DNA of 6,923 bases from NCBI GenBank assembly GCA_014729315.1, contig WJKD01000611.1, forward strand, positions 1 through 6,923, written 5' to 3'. Made by a program: the position numbers and the translations under genes. Each line of letters opens with the position of its first letter. Position 1 is the stretch's first letter. The notes beneath the pieces are model-generated. The model did not search any database and was not told the DNA's origin. It saw nothing but the letters and a program-made list of their open reading frames with translations. Shown one piece after another: positions 1-6,371 of the stretch. Source of the stretch: Promethearchaeota archaeon. GTDB taxonomy: Archaea; Asgardarchaeota; Lokiarchaeia; Sigynarchaeales; SOKP01.

Positions 1-129
1 AATCGAAAACTGCCAATTACCAGACAGATCAATCGCCTGCCTGACGTGCTGCGTTTGTTTTTGGCAGGTAAAGAGGAAAAGTGAGAGTGATATTAGAGAG
101 AAGTAGTTTTTGAGTGAGTGAAGGGTCAT
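1..129 (-). CDS. N-terminus of a lipoprotein, probably a family 2-type glycoside hydrolase (partial, runs off the left edge)
   Basis: The minus strand opens with an ATG at 129-127 and stays open for 43 codons to the edge of the window. Residues 1-22 form a lipoprotein signal peptide: a short polar start with one Lys, a hydrophobic core (about residues 10-20), and a lipobox-like LFTC ending in Cys22. After a short Gln/Thr-rich linker comes IDLSGNWQFSI (33-43). This is the typical opening of the first beta-sandwich domain of GH2 beta-galactosidases, beta-mannosidases and related sugar hydrolases. The predicted product is therefore an envelope-anchored glycosidase. Only the first 43 residues are visible, so substrate and exact family cannot be given. 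The leader before the ATG is A-rich with no clear Shine-Dalgarno, as is common in Bacteroidota. The gene is unrelated in function to the defence genes upstream and probably marks the native edge of the island. A 27-codon open frame on the plus strand (1-84) is considered its shadow. Confidence 0.6.
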   Translation of the reverse strand, partial: MTLHSLKNYFSLISLSLFLFTCQKQTQHVRQAIDLSGNWQFSI

Positions 130-274
130 TGTTTCTCGTTTGTATGGATTTAAAATTAGTATAAGAACTGGGCAGGTCTCGGTTCTTTTACCACGATTCT
201 GTCTGAACTCGCAGGTTCGTAAAACGTTCGGTGACAAAGTAACCATCGCCGGGTCAAGGAGGTTCACTCGCTCA

Positions 275-301
275 TTCCCTTTGTGCAAAGCTCACAGGGA
301 A
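275..301. repeat. Imperfect hairpin
   Basis: TTCCCT (275-280) pairs with AGGGAA (296-301). A further GTG (283-285) pairs with CAC (293-295) across a two-base bulge and a seven-base loop. No T-run follows on either strand, so it is not a classical intrinsic terminator. It may be a structured leader element of the lipoprotein gene or part of an unrecognised repeat; its function is unknown. Confidence 0.35.
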
Positions 302-316
302 CATTTAAATCGGCCC

Positions 317-400
317 TTGGAACAGCATCAAATTAAACTGAAACAAAGTATAAGACTTTTAATCACACCGAAATCTGCCGAGATGGATCGGCTGTTCCAA
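317..400. repeat. Long-loop inverted repeat downstream of the TIR-macro gene
   Basis: TTGGAACAGC at 317-326 is perfectly complementary to GCTGTTCCAA at 391-400, leaving a 64-nt loop. The loop contains a smaller stem, CCGA (378-381) with TCGG (388-391), which would compete for one base with the outer stem. The repeat begins 32 nt past the TIR-macro stop in the direction of transcription. It could stabilise or end that transcript, or be the end of an inserted element. There is no U-tract, so a simple terminator is not supported. Confidence 0.4.
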
Positions 401-431
401 TCGGTTGTATTTTGATGTTAGGCCAAATGAT

Positions 432-1727
432 TTACGAATTGAATTTTTCCTGCATAATTTCTTTAACATCTTCAATATCTTGTTTTTTAAATGCTGAGAT
501 ATAAATATCATCTAACACATTAGCCAACTCTTTGTTGTCAGGATCTTCGAGAAATCCGATTAAACCCGAAAGCATTGGATCTAATACTTCTTTGCATGAA
601 CTTCCACCTTGCCCAGTACCAAAAAGAGGGAAAATAATACTTTTTATTTCGCTCTTTTCCTCTGAGACGAGTAATTCTTGAAGTTTTCTCTGCTCAGAAT
701 CGGGCGGTGAGATCAAACCTTTAGAATTATTTATATCTTTCATTTTTAAGAGGCAATTTCGAACGCACGCTTCAATCTGATATGGTTGTTTGTAGGGGAT
801 AACCTTGCTTTCTGCGGCAACCGCTTGTACGGCAGCTACATGTATTATATATCGAGCTTTGTTAATAGAGGTTAATTCGCTACCTAGACCGCCAGCACTT
901 GTGGCAAAAGCTTCCGCAGCTTGAACTGGTCTACCTCGATCTCTAAGTTGCCAATCCAATTCATTCTGAACCGTATCCTCATATTTACCGTCACGAACTC
1001 GTGCTCCACGGCGTCTCAGCATTGAAGAAACTGTTTTACTTTCAAAAAAACGTGCCATTTGCATGTAATCGTTTTCAGAATTGACCAATACGTCAATCCC
1101 TTTAACTTTTGATATATCTCCGCTTGCTATATGTATATTGAATCTTCGGCCATTAACATCGAAAAAATAGGTTGCTGCCTTTTGATTATCTGAAGCTTTT
1201 GATATCGGAGGATTCCTACGAGCTATTAAGCTACCGAGTGTTTTTTCTTGTTCGCTCTTAGTTCTGATGCTAGCTTTTACAAGATCATCACTAAGCTCAC
1301 TCAAGAGTGGTTTCACGTTTTTGAGCTTTATATTGTGTGTAATCTTTCCTTGCAAGTGATGAATATTGAGTGCTTTCATTTCAGAGTCGAGTTCTTCGAA
1401 AGTCAAGTCAAAACCAAGAGGAATGATCGATATTCCAAGTGCTGTTGCTAAAGCGATTTCTCGTTGCACCCAATGAGATTTCGAAGTTCCTTGTCCAATG
1501 AGCACCAACATGACATCACTCTCAAGAATGTGTCTATATATTTCAGTTTCCCAAGCTACTCCTGTGGGAAGCTCCGAATCATCTAACCATGGTTCAAACA
1601 ATAATTCTTCATCCATTCCTAAAATGTAATGTAAGATTGAAGCCTCAGTGTTTTTTTGTTCAACTATCCTCCCTTCTTTTTCTTTAGAGAGAATTTTTTT
1701 ATAGCAAATAAACACCTTTATCGACAT
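432..1727 (-). CDS. TIR-macro domain fusion protein, probable NAD+-linked defence protein
   Basis: The 431-residue protein starts at ATG 1727 behind a strong ribosome binding site. Residues 1-150 are a TIR domain: KVFICYK at 4-10 (first strand), FEPWLDD at 44-50, SDVMLVLIG at 70-78 and SHWVQREIALA at 84-94. In the last motif Glu90 sits where TIR NADases carry their catalytic Glu. Residues 190-412 are a macro domain: GDI at 203-205, DVLVNSEND at 212-220 in place of the usual VNAAN, ARYIIHVAAV at 291-300, and the loop FPLFGTGQGG at 366-375 that normally wraps the ADP-ribose phosphates. Known for the families: bacterial TIR domains hydrolyse NAD+ or make ADP-ribose-type signals, and macro domains bind ADP-ribose or remove it. 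Inference: one half makes a nucleotide product and the other binds or clears it, so the protein is a self-contained abortive-infection factor. There is no signal peptide or membrane segment, so it is cytosolic. The gene is monocistronic and looks richer in G+C than the neighbouring helicase gene, which suggests separate acquisition. Domain calls are firm; the defence role is inferred from domains and context. Confidence 0.88.
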   Translation of the reverse strand: MSIKVFICYKKILSKEKEGRIVEQKNTEASILHYILGMDEELLFEPWLDDSELPTGVAWETEIYRHILESDVMLVLIGQGTSKSHWVQREIALATALGISIIPLGFDLTFEELDSEMKALNIHHLQGKITHNIKLKNVKPLLSELSDDLVKASIRTKSEQEKTLGSLIARRNPPISKASDNQKAATYFFDVNGRRFNIHIASGDISKVKGIDVLVNSENDYMQMARFFESKTVSSMLRRRGARVRDGKYEDTVQNELDWQLRDRGRPVQAAEAFATSAGGLGSELTSINKARYIIHVAAVQAVAAESKVIPYKQPYQIEACVRNCLLKMKDINNSKGLISPPDSEQRKLQELLVSEEKSEIKSIIFPLFGTGQGGSSCKEVLDPMLSGLIGFLEDPDNKELANVLDDIYISAFKKQDIEDVKEIMQEKFNS

Positions 1728-1733
1728 TTGTAA

Positions 1734-1738
1734 CCTCC
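1734..1738 (-). promoter_or_regulatory. Ribosome binding site of the TIR-macro gene
   Basis: GGAGG on the minus strand lies six nucleotides (TTACAA) before the ATG. It is the strongest Shine-Dalgarno sequence seen in the window and settles the start at 1727. A strong site of this kind is not the norm in Bacteroidota, where many genes have weak or absent sites. Confidence 0.75.
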
Positions 1739-1955
1739 GCTTAATTGAAGATATTTTTATTGGATCGGTTAGGTCACGGAGCTTTCGCCCCGATTCTCCC
1801 TCAGTGCTGTTCGTGACAGTATCCCGTAATAAAGTTCAAGTATTCTAAAAGACAGTTCTTTCGATATAGCCCGACAGTTAACTTCTAAATATTTCAAGCC
1901 AACATACCACAAAAGAACAGGGTCTTGTTTCTATCCGTGAACTCTGGATTGCTTT

Positions 1956-1977
1956 TCATTATCCCAACGGATAATGA
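1956..1977. repeat. Perfect 9-bp hairpin upstream of intron domain V
   Basis: TCATTATCC (1956-1964) and GGATAATGA (1969-1977) form a perfect 9-bp stem around a CAAC loop. It ends seven bases before the domain V region. It may be the distal part of intron domain IV. On the minus strand the stem is not followed by a T-run, so it is not a good terminator for the helicase operon. Confidence 0.5.
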
Positions 1978-1984
1978 ATCTGAT

Positions 1985-2051
1985 GAACCGCCCTGTGCGT
2001 AGCCGCAAGCAGGGTGGTGTGGAAAGTGGGGAGAAAAACCCCTTATCCGAT
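1985..2051 (+). ncRNA. 3' end of a group II intron (domains V and VI), remnant
   Basis: The plus strand folds as a typical domain V. The lower helix pairs ACCGCCCTG (1987-1995) with CAGGGTGGT (2010-2018), including one G-T pair. A two-base bulge AG (2008-2009) follows, then an upper helix TGCG/CGCA closed by a TAGC tetraloop. The trailing GTGTGG and the next hairpin, GGGG (2028-2031) with CCCC (2039-2042), fit domain VI. The end TTATCCGAT resembles the 3' terminus of many bacterial group II introns, placing the junction near 2051. I know the GAACCGCC...GGTGGTGTG pattern from bacterial introns that carry their own reverse transcriptase; this is from memory, not a search. The tetraloop is not GNRA, which suggests decay. 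No reverse transcriptase gene and no GTGYG 5' end are visible, so this is a remnant that cannot move by itself. It lies antisense to all the genes here. Confidence 0.62.
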
Positions 2052-2158
2052 TAGACGAGCTTGAATTCCACTCAAGTCCATTCCAAGTCGTTCGAATCCA
2101 GTTTTGCTGACACATGTCTAACAGACGGAGAATTAAACAAGGATAGAATTAACGCCAA

Positions 2159-5100
2159 TTATGCAACGCATGTATCAATTATTTCTTTTACTACTTTTCC
2201 TTCCTCTCTTCCGATTGATAGGTCACTAGCATTTAGGGTTTTGACCTGCTGTTTCAACTGTTCAAGCCGGTCGACACTGATACTCTCTCTTGGAAAATTC
2301 TCATTATAAAGGTCTTTTACTTTTTTTACAGCAAATCTTGGAACACCAATTTTTGATAGTATGACTGATTCTTTGTCGTTAACTCCATAATAGATATAGG
2401 AAGGTAAATGTTTAGCAGTTTCCGTTTTTTCATCATTAGTCAGATTCTGATAAATCGATATGCCCCATGGTGCAAAGTTTTTCAGATTTGAGTTAATGAA
2501 TTTTTGACACATCCCTTGAGCATCTTCAATAGATTTATAGTCATATTTTATCGATTGAGCGATTCCTCTGATACTCATTCCATTTACCCAACCAATTATA
2601 ACCTTTGCTACTTGTTCTGGCTGAAATTCACCTCTGCGCTCCATTTCTAGCTTCAATTCAGGGATTTTATTGATTATATCGACTATTCGTGTCAAACCTT
2701 CGACGCGAGAGTTTAAAATGACATTTGTAGCGAGATAGTAATCTTCATATCTCTGTTCACCATATATTTTCTGTAGTTCTCTTTTTAGGTCCAATACTAG
2801 CCCTGTCACAGTATTGAAACTTATATCAGTAATTCCAAGAGTATCTGCCCTTGATATTCTCTCTTTATTTTGATTTTTTAAGTGATCAATGTATTTAGCG
2901 GAAAAGCGACGAACCTTTTCCTGAGTTGCCATAAAACCATCTTGGAATTCAGACTGTTTATAAAACAAAGAAGCATTCAATATACTTCTTATCTTAGTTG
3001 TGTTTATATCTTTGAAATTATAATTATAGGACGTCTTTAAGATGTGATTTAAATATTGCAAAAAGTTTTGAGCTGCAGGCTTATCTTTAACAAATTGATA
3101 GTCAAAACTTACTTCGTCTTCAATACTCCTAAAAAATTCCTCCAACGTTGATATCACACTATTAAGATTCTTTCGAATATATTTTTTTGTGACTTCTTTA
3201 GTTTCTTTCTGACTGCCCAAATACTTAATAATGATATGACCTTCTGAATCTTGATATGCTCTTCCAGCTCTGCCAGCTATATTCCAAAACTCATCATCTT
3301 TAATATCCCGAGGTTGACCTCCTCTAAATTTTAACGTTTCGAAAATGACGGTAGATATTGGAAAGTTCATTCCTTGAGCGAGAGTAGTCGTGGCAAATAA
3401 TACTTTGATCAAACTTTTACTGACTAGTTTTTCAATTTCTTCTTTTACTAAAAAGGACAGTTTAGCATGATGGCAGGCTATTCCATATTTTAGTGTTTGA
3501 ACCAAAGGGTGTTTCTCATCACTTTCTAGTTTTACCAGTGAAATTGCATTTCGAACCTCTTTGTTATCAGAAATATCTTTTAATGTACCTTTTTTTGCAA
3601 AATACTTCGTCATTTTCAGTGCAAGCGTTTCAGATGAGTCAGGACCGGGCATCAGTACCAAAGTCGTACCACCAATTTTAATATACTTTTCTAATAGAAT
3701 TATATTGCGAACAAAATCATTGACCCCTGCTTCAGACAACTCTTTTTTAAGGCTTTGTGGGTTAACTCCTGTTTCAATCGGTATATTCTCTTTTACTATG
3801 TTGTTCCCGGCTGATGGAAAATATTCTATTCTGGATGTTGTTTTATTTGAATTGAGCAAATTGCATCCAATGAATTGCTTGGACGGTGACCACTCAAGAC
3901 AAATAGGTACTGAATCCTCTTCAGATCCACCAAGCCATTGTGCAATTTCCTTGTAGTTTTTGATAAAAGGACTCTGCAAAAGATAATTGACTTCAGGTCT
4001 TTTCTGTTTAATTGTGGATAATAGAAGCTCAAACTTTGACCCGCGGGTATCATCGGAGATATTATGCGCTTCATCAAGAACAACTAACTTGAGGTTTCTA
4101 ATTGACTCGTGTTCTGCACGTAATAAATAATCCAACTTCTCAGGTGTTGATATCAAAATATCAATATGATCTTTAGAAAGGATTTCTTCCTCAATATCAT
4201 CAACTTCATTGAATGGAAGAACATTTTCAATTCGAAACGGAAAGTCAATAAAGTCCTTTTCCAGCTTCTTCTTTACTTGATTTATTAAGGCATTTGTAGG
4301 AACAACATAACAAATCGTTGGCTTGGACTTATCATTGGATAGATCTGTAAAATTCTGGATTATAAACAGGATATATAACTCAGCCAGAAGTGATTTTCCT
4401 GCACTTGTCGGCATATTTAGTACAATACTCTTTTTCAAGGTAAGAATATTCAGCACTGAATCTCTTTGAGAAGGAAGTAATGAATAGATAAAATTGTCCT
4501 TTCTCTTTAAAGAGTCTTCAAAAAACCTTTTTATTAAAAAGCTTCTTGATGTTACTTCCCAGATAGAATTCTTGCAAAGTTGTTTCAGTCCATTTTTAGA
4601 TAGCAAAGAAACTTTCAGTAAATTACTTTCAGTTCTGTCTCCCAGAAGTTTTACAGCGTTGTAGGTATAGTTTTCTATTAAAACCTGAACATTATCATCA
4701 GTTGTTCCTGTGAATAAATATTGTTTAACGCTACCAAGTAGATATACAAGATTTGCTAATGCTCCTATCTTGAGGCTATTGGTCAACCCAAGTTCGTTCG
4801 GGTCAGACTCTTGTATTGTCCTTATTACTTGATTAGTATGATCGAATAATGATTGGACAATGCTTTCTTCGTTAGAGTTTTTAATCCGCTTAAGAATTTG
4901 CAAAATCAGCAGATAAGTACTGAATTCTAACCCATCGACGGAATAGTCGGCGATTAAAATATCTGTTTCAAATTTGAATAGTTGTTCTTGAATAAACAAA
5001 TCAACCAAAGTTGTATAATCGGCAAGTAAGCCATAATAACTTACCAATACGAGTGTTGAAAGCGCTTCGAGGCTGTCATCAAATTTGTTGTTTAAAAAAT

Positions 5101-5413
5101 AAGTCCGGTAGGTTTCGTAGGCATCACTATTAAGTCTTTTCAGTAAATTAGTATTTCCGTTTTCTTTTTTTAGCTTCTGTTCAAGACTTGGGTTATTAGA
5201 AATTACTGTCAAAAGTGTGTCGATTGCGTCTGCTTTTAGTTTAACATCCGCAACTTTATTCGAGTCTAATTGAAGATGAGTTAGCACAATGTCAAATTTC
5301 TTTACCAACTCAAACTTCTCCTGCTGGCTGAGAATATGCAGTACTTCATTTGGGTGAACAGAGTCCTCTCCAAAGATCTCTTGTAGCTGCTTTGCGACTT
5401 TATCAGAGATCAT
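2159..5413 (-). CDS. hamB: Hachiman-type SF2 DEAH-box helicase, HamB-like
   Basis: The 1084-residue product has an all-helical N-terminal region (about 1-300) and an SF2 helicase core with Ski2/Hel308-like motifs. These are a Q-motif-like LLPSQRDSV (312-320), motif I MPTSAGKS (334-341), Ia VVPTNALI (370-377), Ib STPEKLD (422-428), II DEAH (447-450), LLQSPF at 478-483 where SAT motif III would be, LVLMPGPDSSE (585-595), CHHAKLS (647-653), V FATTTLAQGMNFP (673-685) and VI NIAGRAGRA (711-719). After about 930 a WVNGMSIRGIA stretch resembles the ratchet/helix-turn-helix region of Hel308-type enzymes. The ATP-binding and hydrolysis residues are intact. Known for Hachiman: HamB is an ATP-dependent DNA helicase that holds HamA and releases its nuclease on sensing aberrant DNA. 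The start overlaps the nuclease gene by 11 nt and has AAGAGG six bases upstream, so the two are translationally coupled. AbpB-type helicases are the closest alternative. The helicase call is certain; the Hachiman name rests on the partner and architecture. Confidence 0.88.
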   Translation of the reverse strand: MISDKVAKQLQEIFGEDSVHPNEVLHILSQQEKFELVKKFDIVLTHLQLDSNKVADVKLKADAIDTLLTVISNNPSLEQKLKKENGNTNLLKRLNSDAYETYRTYFLNNKFDDSLEALSTLVLVSYYGLLADYTTLVDLFIQEQLFKFETDILIADYSVDGLEFSTYLLILQILKRIKNSNEESIVQSLFDHTNQVIRTIQESDPNELGLTNSLKIGALANLVYLLGSVKQYLFTGTTDDNVQVLIENYTYNAVKLLGDRTESNLLKVSLLSKNGLKQLCKNSIWEVTSRSFLIKRFFEDSLKRKDNFIYSLLPSQRDSVLNILTLKKSIVLNMPTSAGKSLLAELYILFIIQNFTDLSNDKSKPTICYVVPTNALINQVKKKLEKDFIDFPFRIENVLPFNEVDDIEEEILSKDHIDILISTPEKLDYLLRAEHESIRNLKLVVLDEAHNISDDTRGSKFELLLSTIKQKRPEVNYLLQSPFIKNYKEIAQWLGGSEEDSVPICLEWSPSKQFIGCNLLNSNKTTSRIEYFPSAGNNIVKENIPIETGVNPQSLKKELSEAGVNDFVRNIILLEKYIKIGGTTLVLMPGPDSSETLALKMTKYFAKKGTLKDISDNKEVRNAISLVKLESDEKHPLVQTLKYGIACHHAKLSFLVKEEIEKLVSKSLIKVLFATTTLAQGMNFPISTVIFETLKFRGGQPRDIKDDEFWNIAGRAGRAYQDSEGHIIIKYLGSQKETKEVTKKYIRKNLNSVISTLEEFFRSIEDEVSFDYQFVKDKPAAQNFLQYLNHILKTSYNYNFKDINTTKIRSILNASLFYKQSEFQDGFMATQEKVRRFSAKYIDHLKNQNKERISRADTLGITDISFNTVTGLVLDLKRELQKIYGEQRYEDYYLATNVILNSRVEGLTRIVDIINKIPELKLEMERRGEFQPEQVAKVIIGWVNGMSIRGIAQSIKYDYKSIEDAQGMCQKFINSNLKNFAPWGISIYQNLTNDEKTETAKHLPSYIYYGVNDKESVILSKIGVPRFAVKKVKDLYNENFPRESISVDRLEQLKQQVKTLNASDLSIGREEGKVVKEIIDTCVA

Positions 5414-6272
5414 TTAACGCCTCTTCGTAAATGTTCCTACTAAAGTCATCTATGTTATCTTCAAAAGACCAAATAATCCCATTTAAGTTTATATCTTTTA
5501 GTTTGTCTTTGTGAAAGCCTTCAAAATCCTTAACGTTACTGTCGTCTATAATTTTTCCATTATTTCTGATAAGAAAAGGAAAAAATACTAGTCTATTGAT
5601 CAATGCATCGGTTGACACGGACTCACAAATCAAATCCGCTAGAAAAGTAATGATTTCCTTTAAAAAATCATTGTCTATATCGATGTTTTTTAGTTTTGAC
5701 AGATAATACAAAATTTCACGAGACACCCTATTCTTACTATTTCTCGCTTTTTCAATGTCCTTTAGCAACAACTCTGAAGAGTCACATGGGATATTGGACT
5801 GTCCTGAAGCTTTAACTTCACAAACAACGAACTTAAATTCAGAATTCTGATATTGGATACCAGTAACATCAATTCCAGGAGCATGCTTATCAATTTGATC
5901 TGGTGTTACGTTAATTCGTTTGTCAGCGTCTTCAAAAAAGAGGCAACTATATTTTCTTTCAAGAAGTAACTGGGACATAAATTCAGAAACGAAAGATCGT
6001 TTTACATCAAACCATTTAATTTTATGATCTTCAGGTGTACAAATTTCTTTGATTCTTTCATGAAGTGCTTGACCAAATTTTCTACTTAGATTGGGAGGAG
6101 ATAGAAGGTCTGCGTAACTTTCAGCTTCGTTAAACAGCTTTATTCGCTTTATTTTATTAATAAGAAAAGTTTTAAGTTTATTCAGTTCTTCATCAGAAGA
6201 TAAGTCGACCTCATATACGCTAACTTCTATTCCATTGATCTTTTTTCTGACTTTTCTATTGAAAATAGGCAT
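5403..6272 (-). CDS. hamA: Hachiman-type DUF1837 / PD-(D/E)XK nuclease, HamA-like
   Basis: Read from the ATG at 6272 this is a 289-residue cytosolic protein, the usual size for HamA. The PD-(D/E)XK core is visible: APGID ending at Asp135, then a beta strand and CEVKAS carrying Glu152 and Lys154, the expected metal-binding and catalytic residues. Upstream, RKFGQALHERI (64-74) and SEFMSQLLLERKYSC (96-110) match the helical segments that precede the active site in DUF1837 proteins. Known for the family: HamA is a DNA-degrading effector kept inactive by the HamB helicase until damaged or foreign DNA is sensed. I chose ATG 6272 because AAGGA lies four bases before it. An in-frame TTG at 6284 would add four residues but has only GGAG one base upstream, which is too close. 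The gene is first in the operon and its stop lies inside the helicase start, an 11-nt overlap. The C-terminal 130 residues have no motif I recognise and may form the helicase contact. AbpA is an alternative name for a related protein. Confidence 0.83.
   Translation of the reverse strand: MPIFNRKVRKKINGIEVSVYEVDLSSDEELNKLKTFLINKIKRIKLFNEAESYADLLSPPNLSRKFGQALHERIKEICTPEDHKIKWFDVKRSFVSEFMSQLLLERKYSCLFFEDADKRINVTPDQIDKHAPGIDVTGIQYQNSEFKFVVCEVKASGQSNIPCDSSELLLKDIEKARNSKNRVSREILYYLSKLKNIDIDNDFLKEIITFLADLICESVSTDALINRLVFFPFLIRNNGKIIDDSNVKDFEGFHKDKLKDINLNGIIWSFEDNIDDFSRNIYEEALNDL
5420..5425 (-). promoter_or_regulatory. Ribosome binding site of the helicase gene, inside the nuclease gene
   Basis: AAGAGG on the minus strand lies six nucleotides before the helicase ATG and within the last codons of the nuclease gene. 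Together with the 11-nt overlap it supports coupled translation and matched amounts of the two proteins, as expected for a complex in which the helicase restrains the nuclease. Confidence 0.65.
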
Positions 6273-6363
6273 AGATTCCTTCAATCTCCATTCAATCCCA
6301 TCGGTACTATATCTGTCTTAATCATGGTGTTTGTGTACCAGCAATATCGACAAAATGATAGCG

Positions 6364-6371
6364 CAAATTTA
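6364..6371 (-). promoter_or_regulatory. Candidate -7 box for the nuclease-helicase operon
   Basis: The minus strand reads TAAATTTG, an exact match to the Bacteroidota -7 consensus TAnnTTTG, about 90 nt before the nuclease ATG. The -33 TTG element expected about 20 bases upstream is missing; the nearest is TTCAC. In DNA this rich in A and T an eight-base match with two free positions can arise by chance, so this is only a candidate. It also depends on the organism being a Bacteroidota member. Confidence 0.25.

Larger units (their letters stand above)
130..431. other. Non-coding gap between the lipoprotein gene and the TIR-macro gene
   Basis: This 302-nt stretch separates the start of the lipoprotein gene from the stop of the TIR-macro gene. 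It is visibly richer in G+C than the right-hand end of the window. A plus-strand open frame across it (140-415) starts with TTG, has no ribosome binding site and resembles no family I know, so I treat it as chance. The stretch contains two hairpin-forming inverted repeats, listed separately. It must also hold the promoter of the lipoprotein gene. The nearest thing to a Bacteroidota -7 box (TAnnTTTG) is the minus-strand TAATTTTA some 25-30 nt before the ATG, which misses the last base and has no good -33 partner. Confidence 0.5.
1739..2158. other. Non-coding gap between the two defence units, holding group II intron debris
   Basis: About 420 nt lie between the ribosome binding site of the TIR-macro gene and the stop of the helicase gene. 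The right half contains group II intron domains V and VI on the plus strand, a perfect hairpin just before them and, on the left, a possible decayed domain-V-like element on the minus strand. A 73-codon minus-strand open frame at 1894-2115 runs straight through the intron structure and is rich in Ser, Trp and Pro; I consider it spurious. The promoter of the TIR-macro gene must lie in this gap or further upstream, but I see no convincing TTG/TAnnTTTG pair. No clear intrinsic terminator follows the helicase gene. Confidence 0.55.

Noticed and set aside
140..415. 91-codon plus-strand open frame beside the lipoprotein gene
   Set aside because: It starts with TTG, has no ribosome binding site, crosses two inverted repeats and is made of Arg-, Leu- and Ser-rich sequence without a recognisable fold.
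417..423. GTTAGGC (GCCTAAC on the minus strand) just past the TIR-macro stop, and GTCTAAC at 2114-2120 (GTTAGAC on the minus strand), suggesting an integron cassette with attC sites
   Set aside because: The two seven-base cores are in the right order for a cassette, but no matching second core with the paired inner boxes of an attC site is found within about 140 nt of the left one. Short cores like these occur by chance.
2086..2112. tRNA 3'-end-like sequence GTTCGAATCC followed by TTTTGCTGACA
   Set aside because: The T-loop is perfect, but the bases before it (AAGTCG) do not pair with those after it, the CCA is missing and no anticodon or D arm lies upstream. At most it could be an old attachment-site fragment.
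1894..2115. 73-codon minus-strand open frame between the two defence units
   Set aside because: It is the antisense of intron domains V and VI and has no ribosome binding site or protein-like pattern.
3561..3956. 131-codon plus-strand open frame inside the helicase gene
   Set aside because: It lies antisense to conserved helicase sequence and shows no independent protein features.
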